From JANQQN01 sp964519665 (GTDB lineage Bacteria; Myxococcota; Kuafuiibacteriia; Kuafuiibacteriales; Kuafuiibacteriaceae), in assembly GCA_964519665.1 (NCBI GenBank), contig CAZFIV010000001.1, forward strand, positions 62,001-126,000: DNA of 64,000 nt, in the 5' to 3' direction. The notes beneath the pieces were generated by a model, which was not told the origin of the DNA, searched no databases, and was given only the letters and a program-made list of their open reading frames with translations. The position numbers and the translations under genes were made by a program. Numbering within the stretch: position 1 is the stretch's first letter; each line of letters begins with the position of its first letter. Positions 54,701 to 62,423 of this stretch are shown one piece after another.

Positions 54701-54840
54701 TGAATCGTATTCGATCATTGGCTTTGGCGGTCGGGTACGTCGGTGGCAGCGCGCAGAACTTGTTGGCGCAGGACCTTCTGAGGGATGTAGAGCTGATCAA
54801 CCGAGCGTACCGCCGGGTGTTGGCAGTATCAGCAGTATGA
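51760..54840 (+). CDS. glnE: Bifunctional glutamine synthetase adenylyltransferase/deadenylylase
   Basis: The protein has 1,026 residues from GTG 51760. The N-terminal nucleotidyltransferase half has the canonical GMGKLGGRELNYSSDIDLIY at about 221-240, then RVDLDLRPEGRQGPL and DLKLGRGGIREIEFYVQ. The C-terminal half has the altered motif AGGTLGAFEMGYRSDVDLS at about 737-755, with the two aspartates of SDVDL kept, plus PVDMRLRPSGRQGALV and LKLGRGGLVEVEFTVQYL. In the model system the N half removes AMP and the C half adds AMP to glutamine synthetase, under PII control. Both halves look foldable, but the C-terminal GKLGG loop is replaced by GTLGA. The REC-DUF4388 gene starts 24 nt downstream. Confidence 0.93.
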   Translation: MSWLGLADLEPAAQRDFLLDALSAADVAEREDVAQHLAPLIRLPIVRLAGRRLVIHLARVGSPRRAALCLAAGVQSLEEMRGDASPLFVEPILEVLLKLSGASARAARLLAADPTLAIELGAFNPKTVADGRVNYAEALQRIVLKANGNTEQFDRLLRRFRHRQLLRLALLELRDADVRDTAAALADLAAAALEASLKHHRSILVEQHGLPDPACEVAVVGMGKLGGRELNYSSDIDLIYFYEHDTGQVGELSMHQFHVRLFERVTASLSRITDHGFVFRVDLDLRPEGRQGPLANSLASAERYYETWGRTWERAAWVRARPVAGDSAFGRRVLDTLRPFVYRRSFDLKAIEDILQMKTQIDREVAKKGRSRLRTGLDLKLGRGGIREIEFYVQALQLLHGGREPRLQLTNTLSALQTLEASGRITRRTRSVLADAYTFLRRVEHRIQLVEEQQTHTLPQDLKAQEHLARSLGFADAAALRAALHQHMGAAHELFAGLLGKAEDDEALPPDIEAVADPSQSDEVRVEALASLGAVHPRAALENLKTAERIPGSPLHPRADRERRGVGVRLLWACCESPDVDRALTHFPDLLKAVLGHGTYLQQLEDPTRRRGVARLLGASDLLARILVSQPSLVPQVILAVPLAPTEALEHSLVERLASSQGDIELALGTLRNIKHEELLRIAVAELGEAIDGETTNVRLSRLAEMLISAALKLAVDEQSERFGHPEDPEAAIVILAGGTLGAFEMGYRSDVDLSAVYRGQGATAGGHRSPVSLAEFYTRVVQRLLAFLTIRMPQGDLYPVDMRLRPSGRQGALVIRLSKFRQYHEKTARMWERQALVRTRSIAGDPKMRRDVDEAVKAAAYLAPLPGDAAAQIHEMRVRMSKERSEIRNRRVGERPLDLKLGRGGLVEVEFTVQYLLLQHGRDNPTLRQTSTRDALRALASSNILERADVDALSVANNRLRRVQNWLRVAQDRMTDFVDLNRIRSLALAVGYVGGSAQNLLAQDLLRDVELINRAYRRVLAVSAV

Positions 54841-54864
54841 TACCCATCGAAAGTGGAGGCACGG

Positions 54865-57800
54865 GTGTCTCGCAGCGTCCTGATCATCGAAGATGACCCC
54901 GCCCACGCGGGACTACTGAAGGACGTCCTCACCGAGGATGGTCTTAACGTCGTCATCGCGGGCGACGGTGAGACCGGGCTCGATGTGTTCGCCGACTCGC
55001 CCTTCGATGCGGTGATCGTCGACGTCCTTCTCCCCCGCCTTCAAGGCTTCGACCTGCTGCCACGGCTTCGCAAGTTGCCCGGCGGAGCTTCGGTTCCGGT
55101 CGTCATGGTGAGCGGTGACGTTCGCGGCGACAGCTACGCGGAGCGAATGGAAGCGCGCCACGACATCGCCGCGTACCTCCAAAAGCCGGTCGATCTCGAG
55201 CGGTTGAGAAACGTTCTGCGCTCCGAGGCACCGCGGGCGAAGCCCGGCTCTCGGGAAGCGGTGCTCGACCACGCCCATCGCCGTTTCGCCGAGCCTCCAC
55301 CGTTGACGACTCCCCTGCAAGGGGACCTCGCGTCGATTCCGTTCGCTCGGGTTCTCGGAGGCCTCTATTCGGAGCGGCGGACCGGCTCCCTGATGCTCCG
55401 CAAGCAGACCGTCAAGAAGTTGGTCTACGTTCAAGACGGCATACCCGTCTTCGTAAAGAGCAACGTTCTGCACGAGTGCTTGGGGCGCATCATGGTTGCC
55501 GAACGACTCATCACCCAAGAGGAATGCGACCGCTCGCTCGCCCGCAAGCATAACGAGCCTCACAAACGACAAGGCGAGCTCCTGGTGGAGATGGGCTGCA
55601 TCTCTCCGCACAACCTAGAGTTCGGCTTGGAGCTGCAGATGCAGGCCAAGCTCTTCGACGTGTTTTCATGGTCGGAAGGTCAGTATCAGTTCAACGAGAA
55701 CGCTCGGTACGACGGTGAGCAAGTCGTCTTGTCGATGGGTCCGGCGATGCTCATCTACGAAGGCGCGTCTCGAGGCATGTCGACCCAGGCCGTTCGGCGT
55801 GATTTGGCCTTCGCCGGCGACTGGATGTTGGTGCCGTCCCAGGAGCCGTCCTTTCACTATCAGGCGCTTCAGCTCGACCCTCGCGCCGATCGTTTTCTGG
55901 ATCGCATCGATGGTACCCACACCGCCGAGGCGTTGATCAACGGCGGTGTGTTGCCGGTCCACGACGCGGCTTTGGTCTTGTACGCGCTGCTGTGTACGTC
56001 GTTGGTGCGGGTTGCCGTCGGGTCGACCGAGCCGGTCTACGTTCCTCGCGTCGAGCCCCGCCTGCCGCTTTTGGTGGACGACCCCTGGTTGGCGAGCGCG
56101 GGCGACGATGAGGTCACGCGAATCCGGATCTTCGGTGGGCCGCGCGGACTCAACATTCCCCGCCGCGCCGGTCACGATGCCCACCAGCCGCCGTTGGCGA
56201 GCTTTGCGCCGGAGGCCGAGCCCCGGCTTTTGGTCTTGGACGCGAGCGAGAGCCCGGACCCGGCGGAGGCCGGCGCGTCGGCTGACGCGGCGGATCGAGG
56301 GCCCCGAACAGCGCCCGGCGGCCATCCCGCGATGGCCTTGGAAGTCGAGACCACTGACGAGCAAGACCCCCTGGCGACCATCGGGGATGAGGAATGGGCA
56401 AGGGAAATCGATGAGGCGATCGACCGCTCGTGGGCGACGGCGATCGATTTCGGCGCCACTCGCTCGGCGAGAAGAGATGAGGGGGCTCTCGACTCTGCGA
56501 CGGGGCCGAATGCGCCGTTGAGGACGGCCGGAGCGTCTTCCGACGAACCGGAGTCCTCCCTCCGCGACCCGGTCGACGACGTCGAGGTGATCATCGAAGA
56601 ACCGGTGATGGATCTGGAGAGCCTCGACGACGATGATGAAGCGGTCACCGACGATATCGATGAGTACGAAGCGATGGCGACCCTTTCAGGCGCTGACGTT
56701 CCAAGCGCCGAGCCACTACCCGCTGATTTTGTTCTGAGTGCTCGTATTCCAGATCCGATCCAAATCCTCGAAACCGCCCGGATTCCCGAGGTCGGTGCGA
56801 GCCTCGGAGCGACCTCGAAAAGCAGCGCTTCGGTCGAGTCCGTGGTCTTCAAGGTGCCGGAGTTGACCGACTGGCTCAACGCCGAACCTTTGCCGGAAGA
56901 CCTGCTGCATGAGGCTCCGTTGCTCAGCGTAGATGACGAGTTCGATGCGGTGGCGGTCAGCGACGACATCGATGAGGTTCCCGTTACCGACGTGACCACG
57001 TCGGGTCAGCGCGACGACGGCGAAGGCGTCGAACCTCTCCCGGAGCGAGTGGTGTTCGAGGCTCCGGTTCCGGAGTATTACGGGTCCGCGTTCGATGACG
57101 CCATGCGAGATGCGGCGTTGGCGCCCCTCGCGACGAGGATTGTCGGGCAGGCGGCGAATGGCGCTGCGTACGACACCGTCGCACGTGAGAATATGTCCGT
57201 GGTCCCGTCGGAATCCATTCCGAAGCCGGTCTCGGGTACCGAGGGCGGCGGCGCAAGCCTGGCCAGCCAGCTCGACGACCCGTTTGTCGTCCCTCGATCA
57301 CGGGTGTTCGATCAGACTCGGTCCGCATCAACGGCTCCCGCGCGCGAAGTGGGTCCTAAAGGCGCGACCTCCGACGACGAAGACGCCCTGCGGGCTCGAT
57401 CCCCGGCGCAGCGGACCGACGTAATCGGGGTGGTGATAGAATCCGAACCGCGGGTCGAAGCTCGACCCGACCCGATTCCTCCGCCCGAACAAGCTGTCGC
57501 GGAGGTGTCACACCGCGCGGCACCGACCTTGACCGACGTCGAGGTTCCCCTCGCGTCCATCATTGAGAATCCCGATCTACAGCACTTGGCCGAGCCAAGT
57601 GAGCCGGGCCCGTCCGACGCCAGCTCCGGGGTCAGCACTCACGCTGGCAATCCGGCTAGCAGAGGGGGAGAGATGCCGGCGTCGATGCCGGAAGCGGTCG
57701 GGCTGTCCGAGGTTGGAGTCGACACTGGAGGGGATGAAGTCATTCGGACGGAGATGGCGACCGAGGGCGATCACCGCAGGGCCACGGGCCCCGAGCCTGT

Positions 57801-59325
57801 GGCCACCGAACCCGTCCCCACGGATGGGTCAGTCGCCGAGGCGCCGGCCGTGGACCCGGCTGCCGTCTCGGCGCTGGCCGTGGACCCGGCTGCTGTCGAG
57901 GCGCCGGCCGTGGACCTGGCTGCCACCGAGGCGCCGGCCGTGGACCCGGCTGCCGAGGCGCTGGCCGTGGACCCGGCTGCCGTCTCGGCGCCGGCCGTGG
58001 ACCCCGCCGCCGAGGCGCCGGCCGTGGACCCCGCCGCCGAGGCGCCGGCCATGAACCCCGCCGTCTCGGCGCCGGCCGTGGACCCGGCTGCTGTCGAGGC
58101 GCCGGCCGTGGACCCCGCCGCCGCCGAGCCAGGGGCTGGGGAGCCGCCGGCGAAGGTGTCCGGTGGCGCGGCTGCCGAAGAGGTGGGCGCCCCCCACGCA
58201 CCCCCGGATGGAGGCCCCGCCCGATCATCGGAGGAAGCCGCCATGTCTTCCGGTGTAGTCGAGTCGGGGTCAGTGAGCGACGCTTATGACCCCGACGATT
58301 TCGAGATCGATGTCGACGAGCTGGTCGAAGGCGTCCCCGCTGCGTTGGCTCAAGACGCCGCAGAGGCCAGGGCGCCGGCCGCTTCCGATGCCGACCATGG
58401 CGAGGGAAGGGACGGGGAACCGAGCGAGGATAAGGGCGCCGCGGCGATAGCGGTGAGCCGCGGCTCGCCAGTCGCGAGTCACGCGTCCATCGAGATCGAC
58501 CTCTCGTTGACCGATGGGCAACCGCGACCGCAACCGGATCAGGAATCCATCAAGTCGGACTTCGACGTCACGCTAGCGAACACGCTGGTGTCGCTCGGTC
58601 CCGATTCCCAGCGGGCGGCGGAACGCGAAGCTACGGAACGAGAATTGGCGGCTCGGCTGAAACAGCTCGCGTCCCTGAGCCACTACGAAGCGCTCGGCCT
58701 GCCCACCGATGCCGAAGATACCCAGATCCGCGAGGCGCGCGCGCACCTCGAGTCGCAGTTCCACCCCGACCGGTGGACGCCCGACCGACTGACCGCGCGG
58801 GCCCGCCGGCTCACCGAACAAGCCACCCTGCTGATTCGCCGGGTTGCCGATCAACTTCTCGATCCCGCCGAGAGGATCCGATACGACCGCGCGATCGGCT
58901 TAACGAGTCAGCCTCCGCAGGCCGACCCGGTGGAAGCCGAGCTGGCCTATCAACTGGGGCGTGCGGCCGCTGACCGAGAAGAGATCGAAGACGCCGAACG
59001 CCAGTTCCGTCGCGCGGTCGACCGAGCTCCGCTGGAGGGCGAGTATCTCGCAGCACTGGCGGAGATCCTCTCCGCTCGCGACGCGTGGGACGAGGCCAAG
59101 ACGCTGCTGGAGCGCGCCAGCGATCTGAGCCCTCGGAGTCGCATGGTGTCTTTGGCGCGAGCCCGGCTGCATCGGCACAAAGCGGACGACGAAGGCGCTA
59201 TCGCTTGGTATACTCGCGTCCTGAAGATCGACCCCGATTGTCGAGAGGCGCGAGAATTCCTGGCCGCTCAAGACCGTCTGTTCGTCCGACGGACGGGACT
59301 TCTCAGTCGCCTTACGAGCTCTTAG
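54865..59325 (+). CDS. Receiver-DUF4388-disordered-J domain-TPR protein
   Basis: About 1,486 residues from GTG 54865, chosen because GGAGG lies 5 nt before it. Residues 1-120 are a receiver domain with D53 (AVIVDVLLPRLQG) and K near 107 (YLQKPVD). About 147-290 is a DUF4388/PATAN-type region (LASIPFARVLGGLYSERRTG, VYVQDGIPVFVKSN, CLGRIMVAERLI, FDVFSWSEGQYQF). Then about 850 residues are acidic and low in order, including ten [VM][DN][PL]AA repeats. At about 1270-1350 there is a J-domain with HPD (YEALGLPTDAEDTQIREAR, SQFHPDRW), followed by TPR helices. A J domain implies DnaK recruitment. This combination is lineage-specific. It may be a phospho-regulated hub; function unknown. Confidence 0.85.
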   Translation: MSRSVLIIEDDPAHAGLLKDVLTEDGLNVVIAGDGETGLDVFADSPFDAVIVDVLLPRLQGFDLLPRLRKLPGGASVPVVMVSGDVRGDSYAERMEARHDIAAYLQKPVDLERLRNVLRSEAPRAKPGSREAVLDHAHRRFAEPPPLTTPLQGDLASIPFARVLGGLYSERRTGSLMLRKQTVKKLVYVQDGIPVFVKSNVLHECLGRIMVAERLITQEECDRSLARKHNEPHKRQGELLVEMGCISPHNLEFGLELQMQAKLFDVFSWSEGQYQFNENARYDGEQVVLSMGPAMLIYEGASRGMSTQAVRRDLAFAGDWMLVPSQEPSFHYQALQLDPRADRFLDRIDGTHTAEALINGGVLPVHDAALVLYALLCTSLVRVAVGSTEPVYVPRVEPRLPLLVDDPWLASAGDDEVTRIRIFGGPRGLNIPRRAGHDAHQPPLASFAPEAEPRLLVLDASESPDPAEAGASADAADRGPRTAPGGHPAMALEVETTDEQDPLATIGDEEWAREIDEAIDRSWATAIDFGATRSARRDEGALDSATGPNAPLRTAGASSDEPESSLRDPVDDVEVIIEEPVMDLESLDDDDEAVTDDIDEYEAMATLSGADVPSAEPLPADFVLSARIPDPIQILETARIPEVGASLGATSKSSASVESVVFKVPELTDWLNAEPLPEDLLHEAPLLSVDDEFDAVAVSDDIDEVPVTDVTTSGQRDDGEGVEPLPERVVFEAPVPEYYGSAFDDAMRDAALAPLATRIVGQAANGAAYDTVARENMSVVPSESIPKPVSGTEGGGASLASQLDDPFVVPRSRVFDQTRSASTAPAREVGPKGATSDDEDALRARSPAQRTDVIGVVIESEPRVEARPDPIPPPEQAVAEVSHRAAPTLTDVEVPLASIIENPDLQHLAEPSEPGPSDASSGVSTHAGNPASRGGEMPASMPEAVGLSEVGVDTGGDEVIRTEMATEGDHRRATGPEPVATEPVPTDGSVAEAPAVDPAAVSALAVDPAAVEAPAVDLAATEAPAVDPAAEALAVDPAAVSAPAVDPAAEAPAVDPAAEAPAMNPAVSAPAVDPAAVEAPAVDPAAAEPGAGEPPAKVSGGAAAEEVGAPHAPPDGGPARSSEEAAMSSGVVESGSVSDAYDPDDFEIDVDELVEGVPAALAQDAAEARAPAASDADHGEGRDGEPSEDKGAAAIAVSRGSPVASHASIEIDLSLTDGQPRPQPDQESIKSDFDVTLANTLVSLGPDSQRAAEREATERELAARLKQLASLSHYEALGLPTDAEDTQIREARAHLESQFHPDRWTPDRLTARARRLTEQATLLIRRVADQLLDPAERIRYDRAIGLTSQPPQADPVEAELAYQLGRAAADREEIEDAERQFRRAVDRAPLEGEYLAALAEILSARDAWDEAKTLLERASDLSPRSRMVSLARARLHRHKADDEGAIAWYTRVLKIDPDCREAREFLAAQDRLFVRRTGLLSRLTSS
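57835..58135 (+). repeat. Approx. 30-nt coding repeats (APAVDPAAV units)
   Basis: Ten units of roughly 27-36 nt encode APAVDPAAV/E-type motifs. Copies differ in length by codons, consistent with slippage or unequal recombination. The copy number probably varies between strains. Confidence 0.8.
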
Positions 59326-59432
59326 CTTTGCGAAGGAGCGTGGCCGTCGCTGGACCACGTGCGCACCACCGCACACCACAGGACCGCAGGAGCATCTCGC
59401 ACCGGACGACCTCGACCTGACCGGCCGACGCC

Positions 59433-59476
59433 TCTCCCGCTTATCTCCCGCTTATCTCCCGCTTATCTCCCGCTTA
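59433..59476. repeat. Four 11-bp tandem repeats at the PilZ gene stop
   Basis: Four direct copies of TCTCCCGCTTA (plus strand) run without a gap. The first copy on the minus strand contains the TAA stop of the PilZ gene, and each copy contains TAAGCGGGAGA. The remaining gap 59326-59432 holds nothing else recognised. Confidence 0.85.
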
Positions 59477-59878
59477 CCGACCTCGGTCTGGCGGCGCGGG
59501 GGGCGGGGTGTCGCGTCCCCATTCGAGAAGCCACTGGCGGATGCGTCGTTCGTCGCCCGGCGCGAACTGTTCGAAGGCGGCACCAATTCGCCACTTTCCG
59601 GTATCTTGGATCTCCTGCCAGACCATGCGGGCGCTGACCTTGAGAATTTCGACTTCCTTGCCACGAGGGATGTAAAGAAGAATCCGGAAGTGCTCTTCGT
59701 CCTCGAGCGGCTCCTCGAGCTCGAAGCAGATACCGCTCGGACTCATGTTGACGCTCGTGCTCGCTAACCCTTCTTGAAAACGCTCGACCTCCACCCGAAT
59801 GTCGACGGGCTTGCGCAGGAAACGCTTGTGGAAGTCGAACCGGGACTTTGCCGGATTATTAGCGCCAGTCGTTGCCAT
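59474..59878 (-). CDS. PilZ-domain protein
   Basis: The protein has 134 residues from ATG 59878, with GAGGAG about 8 nt upstream; a longer frame is a shadow of the sigma factor gene. The PilZ pattern is partial: RFDFHKRFLRKPVDIRVEVE, SVNMSPSGICFELEEPL (matching the DxSxxG motif with Asn for Asp) and RIGAAFEQFAPGDERRIRQW. The weak RxxxR loop makes c-di-GMP binding uncertain. It is 82 nt behind an ECF sigma factor on the same strand, perhaps co-transcribed. The stop lies in a tandem repeat. Confidence 0.8.
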   Translation of the reverse strand: MATTGANNPAKSRFDFHKRFLRKPVDIRVEVERFQEGLASTSVNMSPSGICFELEEPLEDEEHFRILLYIPRGKEVEILKVSARMVWQEIQDTGKWRIGAAFEQFAPGDERRIRQWLLEWGRDTPPPAPPDRGR

Positions 59879-59960
59879 CGGAGAGCTCCTCGCACCTGCG
59901 GGTCGTTCATCGTACGCCCGACAGGCAGCGAGTTTCAAGTCTGCCGCGCAAAATCCGGCA

Positions 59961-60533
59961 TCACTCTTGGCGTTGCGCTCGGAAGCCGAGCAGGAGCTTC
60001 GCGAGGGCTTTGTAGCCGCGGTGGGCGCGAACACGGGCCGCGCCTTCATTGATGCCGAGGATCTCCGCGACCTCGGCCATCGAGCGCCCCTCTAGCTTGT
60101 GCATTCGAACGACCTCCCGAGATGAACGCGGGAGCTGATCGATCGCGGCGCGGACGGCGGCGACGACCTCCTGTTCGTCTTCCGAAGACCAATCGAATGG
60201 CTGGCTGCGCTCGTCGGGAATCCGTCGCGCGGTCTCATCGTCGAGGCTTCGGTCTTTGGCCGCGCGCGAGCGGAGATGATCGAGCGCCACATTGCGGGCG
60301 ATGGTGAGCACCCAAGGCAAGACGGGAGCTCCTCTTCGGTAGCGGGCCCGCGAGTTGTGCACCTTCATCCAAGTAATCTGAAGCGCGTCGTCGACCTTGT
60401 CGTCGGTGCGAAGCCAGCGGCGAAGGCTCGCCGAGATAGGACCTCGGAGCTGCGAAAACAGTCGATCAAACGCGACATCATCGCCGTCGACGTAGCGCTC
60501 CATGAGCACCTCGAGCCCGTCCGAACCAGCCAA
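59961..60533 (-). CDS. ECF-type RNA polymerase sigma factor
   Basis: The protein has 190 residues from TTG 60533; an ATG at 60503 with GAGG in front is the alternative, but the helix LEVLMERYVDGDDVAF normally starts earlier. Region 2 is LRRWLRTDDKVDDALQITWMK to LPWVLTIARNVALDHLR. Region 4 is AIDQLPRSSREVVRMHKLEG, with MAEVAEILGINEGAARVRAHRG as the DNA-binding helix-turn-helix. No anti-sigma gene with a transmembrane helix was found nearby. A possible partner is the unknown protein encoded 24 nt upstream. It may control the PilZ gene behind it. Confidence 0.9.
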   Translation of the reverse strand: MAGSDGLEVLMERYVDGDDVAFDRLFSQLRGPISASLRRWLRTDDKVDDALQITWMKVHNSRARYRRGAPVLPWVLTIARNVALDHLRSRAAKDRSLDDETARRIPDERSQPFDWSSEDEQEVVAAVRAAIDQLPRSSREVVRMHKLEGRSMAEVAEILGINEGAARVRAHRGYKALAKLLLGFRAQRQE

Positions 60534-60557
60534 ATCGAATGCAATCTCACCGCCCGG

Positions 60558-60941
60558 TCAACGAGCGTCAAGGCGTCCGCGGCGCTTAAGGTCGCGAACG
60601 ACGGATGCGGGGCGTCGGACGAAGCGGAGATGATAGGAAACGCAGTCTCGCCCTCGGCCCAAATGAACGGCCGCAATGTCCGATGCAAGAAGCCGAAGGC
60701 AGGAGTACTTGCGGCCTTCGGTCAGGCTTTGTAGGGATACCGTCTGCTCGCCCCGCATCAAGGGGCCGCCTACATCGTTGGGGAAGACGAGATCGACTGT
60801 TCTATCCTGGTTGATCTTCAACAGTCGCAGACCCAAGTGATGTCGCGCCGGTGCGATCATCCCGTGGGGTGTCGGGTAGCCGAGGATGTATTCGTCCGCG
60901 GGCTCGGTCGGGAGCGTCAGGCTAATGAGACGCCCCCGCAT
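60558..60941 (-). CDS. Hypothetical protein upstream of the sigma factor
   Basis: The protein has 127 residues from ATG 60941 (MRGRLISLTLPTEPADEY); an ATG at 61004 is an alternative. The chain has ILGYPTPHGMIAPARHHLG and LRLLKINQDRTVDLVFPND, then GGPLMRGEQTVSLQSL and LGRGRDCVSYHLRF. It has no signal or membrane segment. Third-position G/C bias is moderate, so it is coding with fair likelihood. No family is recognised. The 24-nt gap to the sigma factor suggests co-transcription. Confidence 0.45.
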   Translation of the reverse strand: MRGRLISLTLPTEPADEYILGYPTPHGMIAPARHHLGLRLLKINQDRTVDLVFPNDVGGPLMRGEQTVSLQSLTEGRKYSCLRLLASDIAAVHLGRGRDCVSYHLRFVRRPASVVRDLKRRGRLDAR

Positions 60942-61231
60942 CCGGGCCGCGACCTCGACTCCGCGGTGGCGACTCGGTTCCCGAACCATGGATCGGTGGG
61001 GCATCGCGTCTGCTCGCCGCTGATTTGACGGAGGTCCTCACACTGCATTGAAGGGCTGCTTGCGAGCGTACCGGCAGTGCGGTGACGAACGCCGGGCCGA
61101 CGCCGAGCGGGCGGTCCGATAGGCCCATGACGACGTTCGCGATTCCCGGCCACGGCGCCCCCGCGTTGAGTCCGGGCGCCCCGGTTATCGGTCGCGGTGT
61201 GGGATGCGGTACGCGAATATCGGACTTCATT
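60942..61231. other. Gap of about 290 nt without a confident gene
   Basis: A minus-strand frame starting ATG 61230 (MKSDIRVPHPTPRPITG), 1 nt after the hydrolase stop, is open to 60922 but has mixed codon bias and no known motif. The promoter of the sigma factor unit could lie here. Confidence 0.25.
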
Positions 61232-62308
61232 TCATAGCGGGCCGGGGGTCGCTTCGCTGACCTCGGCCCCTCCCTCGGTCAAGAAGCCCCCGATGGCGCC
61301 TTGAAGCTGTCGATATCGGCGGGTGCGAAACGCGAAATGACCGGCCGCCCCGATCTCGACGTATCGCCGCTCCGGTGCGTTCTCGAGCGCCTGGAAGAGC
61401 CTGTAGGCGTGGGGCTGCAGCGATGCGCGGTCCGCTTGGCCCCTTACGACCAAGGTGGGCGCGCTCACCGCTCGAGCCTCCCACACGGGCGCGTCGGGCC
61501 CGTATACGTCGCGATAAGGGCCATTCGGAAGTCGGACCGGTTCGTTTGGTCCGACGAACCGAAAGAGCGCTTCGACATGATCTTCCAAGGTCGCTCGCTC
61601 TTCCCGTTGGGGATCGAAGTACTCGAAGTATAGAGCCCGCTCTTCGGTTCGCCACGCGCCGGCGGTTCGGTGTCGGGTTGGCCACTTGCGGTCATACACC
61701 GGAGCGAACAAAACCAATCGCCGGACCCGGTCTGGGTGGCGGCCGGCGAACATTCCGGCGACGACGCATCCCCAGGACCAGCCGACGAGGTCGACGCGAG
61801 AGACGCCCGATCGATTCTGGGCATAGGCGAGCGCAGCTGCGACGTCCGGCATGACATCGGTAGCCCTTACCGCTGGAGGCGCCCCTTCGGCCGGTTTCAA
61901 CAACGCCGGTGGCCAGGTTGACCCCCCGAAGCCGCGAACGTCGACGGTATACGCATCGAACCCGCGGCACGCGAGGTATCGAAGCATCGAGTAGTCGGCG
62001 TGTTGGATGTCCCATATGGCCGATGCAGGAGACCCTGCGCCGTGCAGAAACAGGACAGCCCCTCGGGGCTCACCGAACGCAGCGACCCGAAACATCAACA
62101 GCGAGATGCCGGCGGTTCGGCTGTCGATGACGATCTCCTCTCGGGTCAGGTCGTCGACCACGCAAATTTCTGGCTTCGTCGGATACCGTTCCAGCAGGAG
62201 CGGAGCGTTGGACACCGGTGAGACCTGCGATCCACCGCAGCCGCCCAGGGCGAACGCGATGAACCCGAGGTGAGTCGTTTGGGGCAAGAACCGAGACCAG
62301 AGTCCCAT
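61232..62308 (-). CDS. Lipoprotein alpha/beta hydrolase
   Basis: The protein has 358 residues. The signal peptide (LGFIAFALGGCGGS) ends in a lipobox, so it is lipid-anchored. The alpha/beta hydrolase core has the oxyanion loop VLFLHGAGSPAS, nucleophile elbow VGWSWGCVVAG (Ser), acid loop LVVRGQADRASLQ and a His in GAAGHFAFR. The substrate is unknown; esterase or lipase activity is likely. Its ATG forms a CATG with that of the opposite frame, but the divergent M50 gene probably starts 116 nt further on. Confidence 0.85.
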   Translation of the reverse strand: MGLWSRFLPQTTHLGFIAFALGGCGGSQVSPVSNAPLLLERYPTKPEICVVDDLTREEIVIDSRTAGISLLMFRVAAFGEPRGAVLFLHGAGSPASAIWDIQHADYSMLRYLACRGFDAYTVDVRGFGGSTWPPALLKPAEGAPPAVRATDVMPDVAAALAYAQNRSGVSRVDLVGWSWGCVVAGMFAGRHPDRVRRLVLFAPVYDRKWPTRHRTAGAWRTEERALYFEYFDPQREERATLEDHVEALFRFVGPNEPVRLPNGPYRDVYGPDAPVWEARAVSAPTLVVRGQADRASLQPHAYRLFQALENAPERRYVEIGAAGHFAFRTRRYRQLQGAIGGFLTEGGAEVSEATPGPL

Positions 62309-62423
62309 GAGGCAAGGACGATGCCGGGGTAAGTCTCACACGGTCAACGGTCGCTCTTTCCAGTCATCAAGGGTTCCTCCCACGTTGTCGGAACGCGCCC
62401 GGCCGGACACTGGTTACGTTAGC

